Positions 1-8,145 of a stretch of 64,000 nucleotides of DNA are shown piece by piece. Below the pieces are notes generated by a model. The model saw nothing but the letters and a program-made list of their open reading frames with translations, searched no databases and was not told the origin of the DNA. The position numbers were made by a program, and so were the translations under genes. This DNA comes from Sulfitobacter sp. THAF37 (GTDB taxonomy: Bacteria; Pseudomonadota; Alphaproteobacteria; Rhodobacterales; Rhodobacteraceae). The first letter of the stretch is position 1; each line of letters starts with the position of its first letter. Location: assembly GCF_009363555.1 (NCBI RefSeq), contig NZ_CP045372.1:3359501-3423500 (forward strand). The letters run 5' to 3'.

Positions 1-65
1 GCTAGGCAAGGTCGCGAAAACCCTCTAGGGTCGCGGCAAAACACCAGACCCACAGGTATGGGGCC

Positions 66-623
66 ATGTCACAGGCGATTGTCCGTTCGGCGCGCGTATT
101 GCGCCCCAGTCTCTACGTAGTCTTCTGCGCCGGTCTCGCGGCTTGCCAGCTGATGGCCCCGGTGGCGGACCCGCCTCCCGTTCCGGGCGTGGTGGAACCC
201 ACCCGCAACGGTCCCGAGGGGGCGCCGCCCGGCAGCTGCTGGGGCCGTACCGTCAGCCCTGCCGTGTTCGAGACGGTGACCGAACAGGTGCAGGTCGAAC
301 CGGCCAAGGTCAATCCCGATGGCAGCGTGGCAAAGCTGCCGGTCTATCGCACCGAAACCCATCAGGAGATGGTCGTGGAGCGCCGCGACAACTGGTTCGA
401 AACACCCTGCCCCGAGGTCCTCACGGCAGAATTCGTCTCCTCGCTCCAGCGCGCCCTTGCCGCCAGAGATCTCTACAGTGGCGAGATCACGGGCACGCTG
501 GACGATGCCACGCGCGACGCGGTGCGCCGCTACCAGCGCGCCGGCGGACCCCAAAGCGGCGTCCTGTCGCTTGATGCGGCACGCAGCCTGGGGCTGATCG
601 CCGTCGCGCGGGACCAGGTCTGA
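66..623 (+). CDS. Lipoprotein with C-terminal peptidoglycan-binding domain
   Basis: This 185-residue protein starts with a basic, hydrophobic signal peptide ending in a lipobox (LAAC, acylated Cys27), so it should be a lipid-anchored envelope protein. The middle is Pro/Val rich and has no recognised fold. Residues about 120-178 look like a PG_binding_1 repeat, with the typical 'LQRALAARDLYSG' and 'TRDAVRRYQR' helices. The likely role is attachment to, or sensing of, the cell wall; no catalytic domain is visible. It converges on degP and shares a hairpin terminator with it. The ATG at 66 is used because it leads directly into the signal peptide. Confidence 0.75.
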   Translation: MSQAIVRSARVLRPSLYVVFCAGLAACQLMAPVADPPPVPGVVEPTRNGPEGAPPGSCWGRTVSPAVFETVTEQVQVEPAKVNPDGSVAKLPVYRTETHQEMVVERRDNWFETPCPEVLTAEFVSSLQRALAARDLYSGEITGTLDDATRDAVRRYQRAGGPQSGVLSLDAARSLGLIAVARDQV

Positions 624-655
624 TACGCAAACCGCCGGACAGCAGCGCCGCATGG

Positions 656-686
656 AAAAAGGGGCACCCGCGATGGGTGCCCCTTT
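656..686. terminator. Bidirectional rho-independent terminator
   Basis: A perfect 9-bp stem (GGGGCACCC at 661-669, GGGTGCCCC at 675-683) closes a 5-nt loop. It is flanked by five A on the left and three T on the right. The better U-tract faces the minus strand, so it chiefly ends the degP transcript and can also stop the convergent lipoprotein transcript. Confidence 0.85.
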
Positions 687-717
687 CGGTTTGGTCGTGC
701 ATCTGTGCCAGCGCGGT

Positions 718-2196
718 TCAATCGCCCAGCGTCAGCGCCACGAAACGGGGATCGCCCGCGCGCCGGACCAGCAGCAGCAGCGATTTGCGGCCCGCCTCCT
801 GCGCGGCCTGAACACGCTCTTCCAGGTCCGCGATGGAGCTGACCTTTTGCTGGCCCGCCTCGGTGATGATATCGCCGGTGCGCAGGCCTTTTTCAAAGGC
901 CTCGGATGCCTCATCGACTTCGGACACAGCCAGCCCTTCCATGCCCGCATCCGCGCCCAGTTCCTCGCGGAGTTCGTCGGTCAGCGGGGTCAGCGTCAGA
1001 CCCAGCATCGACTGCTGCATGGGTGCTTCTTCCAGCTCTTCCTCCTGGGATCCGGTCGCCGCTTCGCTGTCCGCGTCCTCGCGACGGCCCAGCACGACCT
1101 TGACGGTCTGGCTCTTGCCTTCGCGCATGACGGTCACGCGCACGCTGGCTCCCACGGGCGAGTTGCCCACCTGGCGCACCAGGGCGCGGGTGTCGGCCAC
1201 CTCGACCCCGTCGAAGGACATGATCACGTCGCCGGTCAGCAGTCCCGCTTCCTTGGCGGGGCCGTCGGGTACATCCGTGATCAACGCGCCCGAGGCCGTC
1301 TCCAGCCCCATGGCGTCGGCCACGTCGTCGGTCACGTCCTGAATGCGGACACCCAGCCAGCCGCGCCGCGTCTCGCCGTATTCCTTCAGCTGGTCGACCA
1401 CGCGGGTCACGACGTTGGCCGCCATGGAAAAGCCGATGCCGATGGAACCGCCGTTGGGCGACAGGATCGCGGTGTTCACGCCGATCACCTGGCCGTCCAT
1501 GTTGAACAACGGCCCGCCCGAGTTGCCCCGGTTGATGGCGGCATCGGTCTGGATGTAGTCGTCATAGGTCCCGGACAGGGCACGGTTGCGGGCAGAGACG
1601 ATGCCGGCGCTGACGGAAAAGCCCTGGCCCAGCGGGTTGCCCATCGCGATGACCCAGTCGCCCACGCGGGCCTCGTTGCTGTCGCCAAAGCTGACGTAGG
1701 GCAAGGGACCGTCGGCTTCGACCTTCAGCAGGGCGATGTCTGTATTGGGGTCGGTGCCAATGACCTTGGCGGTCAGCTCCTCGCCCGAAAAGAATTCGAC
1801 CGTGATTTCATCGGCGCCGTCGATCACATGGTTGTTGGTAACAACGTACCCATCCTCGGAAATGACAAATCCGGACCCCAGCGCCGAAGACCGGCGCGGC
1901 CGCTGGCCGTTGCCGCCGTTGCCGCGGTCGCGGAATTCGCGAAAGAAATCTTCGAAGGGCGACCCCTCGGGCACGATGCCCTGCGGGCCGGTGCGGCCTT
2001 CGACCATCGTGGCGGTGGTGATGTTGACCACCGAGGGGCTGATTTTTTCGGCGAGCGGGGCCAGGCTTTCGGGTTTGGCCAGGGCCGCGATGGACTGGGC
2101 CACGATCAGAACCAAAGCCAGCAGGCTCAGCATCAGGCCCTTGAACATCCGGCTTTCCTGAAAGGGAACGGCGCGCACTTGTGTGCGTGACTGCAT
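718..2196 (-). CDS. degP: Do-family periplasmic serine endopeptidase (DegP/DegQ/MucD type)
   Basis: A periplasmic protease/chaperone for misfolded envelope proteins. The catalytic triad is visible as His123 (TNNHVIDG), Asp153 (NTDIALLK) and Ser226 (GNSGGP). The trypsin-like domain is followed by two PDZ domains (about 260-350 and 385-490). The signal segment is the hydrophobic stretch after MFKG, ending at SIAALA. I start at the ATG at 2196 because an AGGAG Shine-Dalgarno sequence lies about 8 nt upstream; the frame stays open to 2283, and an internal Met at 2148 is a weaker alternative. The 492-residue length is normal. It is the last gene of the hflK-hflC-DUF2065-degP group, an order I recall from Rhodobacteraceae, which fits a shared envelope-proteostasis role. 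Confidence 0.93.
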   Translation of the reverse strand: MQSRTQVRAVPFQESRMFKGLMLSLLALVLIVAQSIAALAKPESLAPLAEKISPSVVNITTATMVEGRTGPQGIVPEGSPFEDFFREFRDRGNGGNGQRPRRSSALGSGFVISEDGYVVTNNHVIDGADEITVEFFSGEELTAKVIGTDPNTDIALLKVEADGPLPYVSFGDSNEARVGDWVIAMGNPLGQGFSVSAGIVSARNRALSGTYDDYIQTDAAINRGNSGGPLFNMDGQVIGVNTAILSPNGGSIGIGFSMAANVVTRVVDQLKEYGETRRGWLGVRIQDVTDDVADAMGLETASGALITDVPDGPAKEAGLLTGDVIMSFDGVEVADTRALVRQVGNSPVGASVRVTVMREGKSQTVKVVLGRREDADSEAATGSQEEELEEAPMQQSMLGLTLTPLTDELREELGADAGMEGLAVSEVDEASEAFEKGLRTGDIITEAGQQKVSSIADLEERVQAAQEAGRKSLLLLVRRAGDPRFVALTLGD

Positions 2197-2362
2197 GGCG
2201 TTGTCTCCTGCTTTATCCATTGGGGCAAGCTGCCCCAGACACCTTGCCGACAGAGTGCATGGCGAATTGATGCACCGCAACATGAAAGATGTGACTGATC
2301 ACGGCCTTTTCAACAGCACCCGGCAGAAATGCGGTGGGTCGCCGCAAGTCGCGCCGCGGGCC

Positions 2363-2560
2363 TTACACCCCCAGACGGAATGCGAGCCAGACCAGGATCA
2401 GACCGGCCACCACCACCAGCGCGCCGATCTGACGCACGGCGTTTTCGGGCAGGCTGCGCAGCAGTTCAAGCATACGCTCCAACAGCGAAGGGGCCAGTGC
2501 GTACACCAGCCCCTCCACGATCATCACCAGTCCAAGAGTCATGAAGACCCATGCAATCAT
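2363..2560 (-). CDS. DUF2065 (YjeT-like) small membrane protein
   Basis: A 65-residue protein with two hydrophobic helices (about 3-22 and 43-61) separated by a short amphipathic region, matching the DUF2065/YjeT family. Its function is unknown. Its ATG overlaps the hflC stop by 4 bp, so translation is coupled. In E. coli the homologous yjeT also follows hflC, supporting a link to the HflKC membrane complex. Confidence 0.85.
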   Translation of the reverse strand: MIAWVFMTLGLVMIVEGLVYALAPSLLERMLELLRSLPENAVRQIGALVVVAGLILVWLAFRLGV

Positions 2561-3654
2561 TGTGTTGCCGCGTCGTCTTCGACCTGCTCTTCTTCGGCCT
2601 GTTCATCTGTGGCCTGATCTTCTTCGACCTGTTCTTCTTCGGCCTGGCCTTCTTCGGCCTGTTCTTCTTCGATCCGCTCCCGCTCGATGTCGGGCAGATC
2701 AGGCGATATTTCCGTTTCCGGCACCATCTCGCGCAACCGGTCCAGCGCCTCTGTGTCAATAACCGTCGTGCCAAGGCCATTGGCGCGCAGCGCCTGGAAC
2801 ATGGGTTCAACAAAGGGGCTGTCCGGCGATATCACCAACGTGGAATTGCTGGACTGCATCGACCGTTCGAATGCCGCCAGCGACCGGTAGAAGGCAAAGA
2901 AATCAGGGTTGGGCCCAAAGGCTTCGGCATAGACCCGGTTACGTTCCGCGTCCGCCTCGCCTCGGGTGATTTCTGCCTCGCGTTCGGCGTTGGAAACCGT
3001 TTCCGTCACGGTGCGGTCGGCCGCGGCACGTACCCGCTGAGCCGCCTCGTTACCGCGCGCGATTTCGTCGGCAGCTTCGCGTTCACGCTCGGCCCGCATC
3101 CGGGCAAACGTGGCCTCAAGGTTCTGCTGCGGCAGGTTGGTCTGTTTCAGCCTCACATCGACGATCTCCAGGCCCAGCCCTTCGGCGCTTGTGCGGGCCT
3201 GAGCGCGGATGCGCAGCGCCAGATCGCGCCGCTCGGGCGACAGGATCGTGTCGGACGTCACCTGGTCGGCACCCAGAACTTCGCGAATTTGCGCGTTCAG
3301 GATCGACGACAACCGGTCTTCTGCCGTGCGGATGCCTCCTACACCGACGGCCTGGCGAAACTGCACCACGTCGGCGATGCGGTACCGCGCAAAGGCATCG
3401 ACGACCAGACGGCGATCATCCGAGGGCGTGACCTCGATCGTCTCGGTGTCCAGCGACAGGATGCGGTCGTCGTAATACACCACATCCTGGATCAACGGGA
3501 TCTTGAACCCCAGCCCCGGCTCTTCGACGACCTGACGGATCTGACCGAATTGCAACACAAGCGCCTTCTCACGTTCATCAACGATAAAGATCGACGACAA
3601 ACCGGCCACAAGGGCGATCACCACGACCGGCAAGAGAAATACGGATTTACGCAT
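2557..3654 (-). CDS. hflC: HflC, SPFH-domain modulator of membrane protease FtsH
   Basis: Partner of HflK in the SPFH/prohibitin-like ring that encloses FtsH and modulates its proteolysis. An N-terminal signal-anchor helix (about 4-24) is followed by the SPFH domain, with the typical 'VDEREKALVLQFGQ' start, and a long coiled-coil region rich in R/E/A (about 200-270). At 365 residues it is longer than usual (about 290-330) because of an acidic pentapeptide-repeat tail. Its start codon overlaps the hflK stop (ATGA), so the two subunits are translationally coupled. Confidence 0.95.
   Translation of the reverse strand: MRKSVFLLPVVVIALVAGLSSIFIVDEREKALVLQFGQIRQVVEEPGLGFKIPLIQDVVYYDDRILSLDTETIEVTPSDDRRLVVDAFARYRIADVVQFRQAVGVGGIRTAEDRLSSILNAQIREVLGADQVTSDTILSPERRDLALRIRAQARTSAEGLGLEIVDVRLKQTNLPQQNLEATFARMRAEREREAADEIARGNEAAQRVRAAADRTVTETVSNAEREAEITRGEADAERNRVYAEAFGPNPDFFAFYRSLAAFERSMQSSNSTLVISPDSPFVEPMFQALRANGLGTTVIDTEALDRLREMVPETEISPDLPDIERERIEEEQAEEGQAEEEQVEEDQATDEQAEEEQVEDDAATQ
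2566..2670 (-). repeat. 15-bp coding repeats: acidic pentapeptide tail of HflC
   Basis: The 3' end of hflC is made of about seven degenerate 15-bp units encoding pentads of the type EEEQA / EEGQA / EEEQV / EEDQA / TDEQA. The tail is strongly acidic and lies beyond the conserved SPFH domain. Such short tandem units can expand or contract by slippage. Confidence 0.8.
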
Positions 3655-4826
3655 CAGTTCGACCCCCCACGACGCAATTCATTGAGCGGCAGGTAAGGCA
3701 GGACGCCGCTGCCGGTTCCCTCCCCTGCGGTTTCGTCCAGCAGTATCTTGTCGACCTGGCCCAGAACCCGCTCGACAGTTTCCAGGTACAGACGGCGCTG
3801 GGTAACTTCGGGCGCCGCGTTGAATTCGGAAGCCACGGCCAGGAAACGGCTCGCCTCACCGATGGCTTCGTTCACCACCTGCGCGCGATACCCTTCTGCC
3901 TGCTCGACAACTTGTGCACCCTGCCCGCGCGCTTCGGCGAGCACCCGGTTGGCATAGGCGTCGGCCTGACGCTCCAGCCGGTCACGCTCCTGCTCGGCGG
4001 CCTGCACTTCGCGGAAGGCGTCGATCACCTCGCGCGGCGGGTCGGCGGTGTCGAGGTTGACCCGCACCACGCTGATGCCACTGTCATATTCGTCCAGCGT
4101 AGCCTGCACGTCCTCGCGCACCGTATCGGCAATCAGACCCCGGTCGCGGTTGAGAATCGGCGCCAGGTTGGAGGCCGCGATGATTTCGCGCATCACCGCC
4201 TCGGATACGGCTTGCACCGTCAGTTGCGGATCGCTGAGGTTGAACAACAGCTTGGCTGGATCGTTGATGTTCCAAACCACCTGAAAGTCGATGTCCACGA
4301 TGTTGGCATCGGTCGTCAACATCAGGCCTTCGCCATTGGCGCGGGTAGACCCGATCGATTCTGTTCGTTCGGACGTGACGTTGATCACCTCGTAAGTGAC
4401 CAGCGGCCAAGGCGCAAAGTTCAGGCCGGGGTTCCCGATGCTGGAAAATTCGCCGAGGAACAATTCGACCGACTGTTCTTCGGGCCGCACCGTGTAAAAG
4501 GACGAATAGAGCCAGAGCAGAAGCGCGATCAGGACACCGATGCCGATTGTGCCGCGGCTCAGCGCCGGGCCACCATCGCCGCCGCCACCGCCGCTGCCAT
4601 TGCCCCGGTTGCGGCCGCCGCCGCCCATCAGGACGCGCAGGTGTTCCTGGCCCTTCTTGACCAGATCGTCGATCTCGGGAATTTGCGGCCGGTCGTTCGG
4701 TCGCTTGCCCCCCGGACCGCCACCGTTCTGTCCACGATCGCCGCCCTGTCCGCCGTTCTGTCCGTTGCCGCGGCCTCCGCCGCTGTTGCCGCCCCCTCCC
4801 CAGGGGCCGCCAGAATTGCCAGCCAT
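3654..4826 (-). CDS. hflK: HflK, SPFH-domain modulator of FtsH
   Basis: The larger subunit of the HflKC complex. The first 60 residues are a Gly/Asn-rich low-complexity region (GGPWGGGG, GGGRGNGQ), typical of HflK. A single transmembrane helix follows (about 97-115), then the SPFH domain and a coiled-coil C-terminus. The open frame extends upstream to 4979, but homology begins at MAGNSGG, so the ATG at 4826 is chosen; a GAGG element lies upstream. It is 390 residues long. It follows gor after 88 bp and overlaps hflC by 4 bp. Confidence 0.94.
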   Translation of the reverse strand: MAGNSGGPWGGGGNSGGGRGNGQNGGQGGDRGQNGGGPGGKRPNDRPQIPEIDDLVKKGQEHLRVLMGGGGRNRGNGSGGGGGDGGPALSRGTIGIGVLIALLLWLYSSFYTVRPEEQSVELFLGEFSSIGNPGLNFAPWPLVTYEVINVTSERTESIGSTRANGEGLMLTTDANIVDIDFQVVWNINDPAKLLFNLSDPQLTVQAVSEAVMREIIAASNLAPILNRDRGLIADTVREDVQATLDEYDSGISVVRVNLDTADPPREVIDAFREVQAAEQERDRLERQADAYANRVLAEARGQGAQVVEQAEGYRAQVVNEAIGEASRFLAVASEFNAAPEVTQRRLYLETVERVLGQVDKILLDETAGEGTGSGVLPYLPLNELRRGGSN

Positions 4827-4914
4827 AAGTATGTTTTCCCCTCTGTGCCGCACATCGCGGCCTTCTATCGTGTCTCTATGTACGCTTTTGAATGTGGGCG
4901 CAAACCGCTGCGAT

Positions 4915-6393
4915 TCAAGCGGTGCGGGTCGGGTTGCGCATGGTGACGAGCTCTTCGGACATGGTCGGATGCACCGCACAGGTTGCGTCGAACTGTTCCT
5001 TGGTCAGCTTGGCCTTGACCGCGATACCCGCCATCTGGATCAGCTCGCCCGCATGAGGTGCGACAATATGGCAACCCAGAACCACCCGTGTCTCCTTGGA
5101 CACCACCAGTTTCATCAGCACCCGGTCCGGCTTGCCCGCAAAGGCGGTCTGCATCGGCTTGAACGATGTGCAATAGATCTCGACCGGCTCTTGATCGCGC
5201 GCGTCCTCCTCGCTCAGGCCCACCGTGCCCATCTCGGGCTGGGTGAAGATGGCCGAGGGGATCAGCTCGTGATCCACCGGCGTCGGATTGCCGCCGAAGA
5301 CCGTTTCGACAAAGGCCATCCCTTCGCGGATCGCCACCGGCGTCAGGTTCACCCGGTCGGTCACATCGCCGATGGCGTAGATAGACGGCACGGCGGTCTG
5401 GCTGTAGTCGTCCACCTCGATCTCGCCCCGGCGGCCCAGCTTCACGCCGATGTCTTCCAGCCCCATGTCCTTGGTCGACGGGTCGCGCCCGGTGGCAAAG
5501 AGCACCATATCGAACACCTTTTCGCCGCCGTTGGTCGATTTGACCCAGATCGGACCGGATTGGCCCTCGGACGCGCCGGCGCCATCCTCGCGCAGGTCCG
5601 CCGCCTGCCGGGCGCTGGCGCCCATCGCGGCGTCCGATCCGGTGGGCTGCCCGCCCTCCGCGCGGTCGCTGGCCAGCGACATTTCGACGATGTTGGTGCC
5701 GGTGTGCAGGTCGATCCCGCTGTCGCGCATGCTTTCGGCGACCAGCCCCCGGGCCTCTTCATCAAAGCCGCGCAGGATCTGCGCACCGCGGTAGTACTGC
5801 GTCACCTCGACGCCCAGCCCCTTCAGGATGCATGCGAATTCGCAGGCGATATAGCCGCCGCCGATGATCAGGATCGACTTTGGCAGCTGCGAGAGGTGAA
5901 AGATGTCATCCGATACGATGCCCAAGCCCGCGTTCGGCAGGTCCGGGCGCACCGGGTGCCCACCCGTGGCCACCAGGATATGCTTGGCCGTCTTCGTCGT
6001 GCCGTCCGCCAGCTCGACCGTATGCGCGTCCCTGAGGCGCGCCCGCTGGTCAAAGGTATCCACCCCCGAATTCGCCAGCAGCTTGCGATAGACCCCTTCA
6101 AGGCGGTCCAGCTCCTCCGTCAGGCGCCCGCGGAAATTGTGCCAGTCGAAAGGGCCCTGCTTGAGGTCCCAGCCAAAGCACTTGGCCTCGTCCACCACGT
6201 CCGAATACCCCGAGGCGAAGACCATCAGTTTCTTCGGCACGCAGCCGCGAATGACGCAGGTGCCGCCGTAGCGGTCCTCTTCGGCCAGCGCGACCTTTGC
6301 CCCGTGTTCCCCGGCCGCGACCCGCGCGGCCCGTACCCCGCCGGACCCGCCGCCGATCACAAAAAGATCGTAGTCGAAATCGCTATCAGCCAT
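4915..6393 (-). CDS. gor: Glutathione-disulfide reductase
   Basis: NADPH-dependent flavoenzyme that reduces glutathione disulfide in the cytoplasm. Visible features are the FAD-binding GGGSGG (residues 14-19), the redox-active disulfide Cys46/Cys51 (GGTCVIRGCVPKK), the second dinucleotide site GGGYIACEFA (about 178-187), the FAD motif 'YAIGDVTDR' and the C-terminal interface 'CAVHPTMSEE'. At 492 residues it is about 40 longer than the usual 450. The excess is a Gly/Ala/Ser-rich insert at about 240-281, in the NADPH-binding domain. It follows rpiA by 22 bp and is probably co-transcribed. Confidence 0.94.
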   Translation of the reverse strand: MADSDFDYDLFVIGGGSGGVRAARVAAGEHGAKVALAEEDRYGGTCVIRGCVPKKLMVFASGYSDVVDEAKCFGWDLKQGPFDWHNFRGRLTEELDRLEGVYRKLLANSGVDTFDQRARLRDAHTVELADGTTKTAKHILVATGGHPVRPDLPNAGLGIVSDDIFHLSQLPKSILIIGGGYIACEFACILKGLGVEVTQYYRGAQILRGFDEEARGLVAESMRDSGIDLHTGTNIVEMSLASDRAEGGQPTGSDAAMGASARQAADLREDGAGASEGQSGPIWVKSTNGGEKVFDMVLFATGRDPSTKDMGLEDIGVKLGRRGEIEVDDYSQTAVPSIYAIGDVTDRVNLTPVAIREGMAFVETVFGGNPTPVDHELIPSAIFTQPEMGTVGLSEEDARDQEPVEIYCTSFKPMQTAFAGKPDRVLMKLVVSKETRVVLGCHIVAPHAGELIQMAGIAVKAKLTKEQFDATCAVHPTMSEELVTMRNPTRTA

Positions 6394-6415
6394 TCGGAAG
6401 TTCCTTCAATGTCGC

Positions 6416-7204
6416 TCAGTCGCTGAGATCGGAAAACAGGTTGTCCGTCTCGACGAACTCCAGCCGCTCGGTCGCGACCGTTCCCTCATTTATGTCGCGC
6501 ACCTCGACCCTGCCATCCCCGTAGCCGATCACGACCGCGTCACAGATGTCGATGAACAGGCCGTTTTCCACCACGCCGGGCATCTGGTTCAGCACCAGCG
6601 CGAGTTGCCGCGCGTTGCCGATGCGGTTCAGGTGCAGATCAAGTATGTGGTTCCCCTCGTCCGTGATGAAGGGTCGGTCGCCGTTCATCCGCAAGGTCGA
6701 AGACCGGCCCAGCACATCCATCGAGATCAGCGTCTCCTCGACCAGCGCCTGGGTCGTCTGCCAGCCGAACGGGATCACCTCGATCGGCAGGGGAAAGGCA
6801 CCGAGGTGCTCGACCTCCTTGCCGATGTCGGCGATCACGACCATCTGATCGCTGGCGGTCGCGACGATCTTTTCCTGCAACAGCGCGCCGCCGCCGCCCT
6901 TGATCAGGTTCAGATCGCCGTCGAATTCATCCGCGCCGTCGATCGTCAGGTCCAGCCATTTCGCCTCGTCCAGGCTGATGACCTCGATCCCCACGTCGCG
7001 GGCCAGTTCGGCGGTGCGGGTCGACGTGGGCACGCCGCGAATTCTCAGACCGTCCTCGCGCACCATCTCGCCCAGACAGCGCACCAGCCAGGCCGCGGTG
7101 GACCCCGTGCCCAGCCCGACCCGCATGCCGTCTTCGACGTATTGCGCCGCCCGCTTGGCAGCCACGAACTTCGCCTTGTCGATGGGAGACAGCTCTCCGG
7201 CCAT
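6416..7204 (-). CDS. rpiA: Ribose-5-phosphate isomerase A
   Basis: Interconverts ribose 5-phosphate and ribulose 5-phosphate in the pentose phosphate pathway. Family motifs are clear: GLGTGSTAAW near the N-terminus, DGADEFD (catalytic Asp pair) and KGGGGALLQEK with the catalytic Glu and Lys. At 262 residues it is slightly long for RpiA (about 220-235), the extra residues being at the C-terminus. It is first in the rpiA-gor(-hflKC) minus-strand cluster; the 236-bp gap to the divergent GST gene should hold both promoters. Confidence 0.94.
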   Translation of the reverse strand: MAGELSPIDKAKFVAAKRAAQYVEDGMRVGLGTGSTAAWLVRCLGEMVREDGLRIRGVPTSTRTAELARDVGIEVISLDEAKWLDLTIDGADEFDGDLNLIKGGGGALLQEKIVATASDQMVVIADIGKEVEHLGAFPLPIEVIPFGWQTTQALVEETLISMDVLGRSSTLRMNGDRPFITDEGNHILDLHLNRIGNARQLALVLNQMPGVVENGLFIDICDAVVIGYGDGRVEVRDINEGTVATERLEFVETDNLFSDLSD

Positions 7205-7440
7205 GGGACATCATCCTTTTGCGTAACCTCCCCGGCTTATACGGGCATTGACGGTCCGGCGCGAGGGGCAAGCGCGGGGTTTTTTACCGGAAATCGACCC
7301 GCCGCGTCACGAGGGTGTCATTCCGATTTGCCGCTCCCGGGCTCGGCAGGCGCCGCCACGAGGCAGGTCCTGACCCTGCGCACTGCAGAAGTGTCGCTTT
7401 CGGCCAAGCGCGCCGTCCTCTCTGCGGTAGGTGCTGGTTC

Positions 7441-8145
7441 ATGACCCGCTACGTCCTTCACTATGCCCCCGACAACGCGTCCCTGATCGTCAGGCTGGCA
7501 CTGGAACACGCGCAGCTGCCCTACGGGACGCGGCTGGTGAACCGTGCCGTGTCGGAACAGAGCGGCGCCGCCTACCGCGCCCTGAACCCGCAGGGGCTGA
7601 TCCCGGTGCTGGAGACGCCGCAGGGGCCGATGTTCGAAACCGGGGCGATCCTGCTGTGGCTTGCGGATCGGCACGGCGGTCTGGCCCCGGCACCGCAGGA
7701 TGCGGAACGCGCGGCCTTCCTCAAATGGTTGTTCTTCGTCTCCAACACCTTACATCCCGCCCTGCGCATGACCTTCTATCCCGATAAATACGCAGGGCCC
7801 GACCCGCTGCACCAGGCCGCGCTGCGCGGCACCATGCAGGCGGCCATCGTCGGGCATCTGGGCACGCTCGATACCCTGACCGGGCAGCGCCCCGGCTGGC
7901 TGGACCCGCAGCGCCCCGGAGCCTTGCATTTCTACATAGCGGCCTGCCTGCGCTGGTGCGCGCTCTACCCGCAGGACACCGACAGGTCGTGGTTCCGGCT
8001 TGCGGATACGCCTCATCTGCGCGATCTCTGCGCCACCGTCGAAGCCTTGCCCTGCACCCGGGCCGCACAGGCCGCCGAGGGTCTGGGCCCGACCCCGTTC
8101 ACCGCGCCGTCCCTTGCCACCCCACCCGAAGGAAGTGCCACCTGA
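7441..8145 (+). CDS. Glutathione S-transferase family protein
   Basis: A 234-residue cytosolic protein with an N-terminal thioredoxin-like GST domain (NPQGLIPVLETPQG with the cis-Pro, then 'FETGAILLWLADRHG') and an all-alpha C-terminal domain. The substrate cannot be told from sequence. I start at the ATG at 7441, where homology begins, rather than at the upstream in-frame ATG at 7315. Its stop overlaps the sdaA start (TGATG), so it is translationally coupled to serine dehydratase. Confidence 0.85.
   Translation: MTRYVLHYAPDNASLIVRLALEHAQLPYGTRLVNRAVSEQSGAAYRALNPQGLIPVLETPQGPMFETGAILLWLADRHGGLAPAPQDAERAAFLKWLFFVSNTLHPALRMTFYPDKYAGPDPLHQAALRGTMQAAIVGHLGTLDTLTGQRPGWLDPQRPGALHFYIAACLRWCALYPQDTDRSWFRLADTPHLRDLCATVEALPCTRAAQAAEGLGPTPFTAPSLATPPEGSAT

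Noticed and set aside
652..2190. 512-codon plus-strand ORF opposite degP
   Set aside because: Codon-bias shadow of a clearly recognised protease; the translation is His/Gln/Arg rich without domains.
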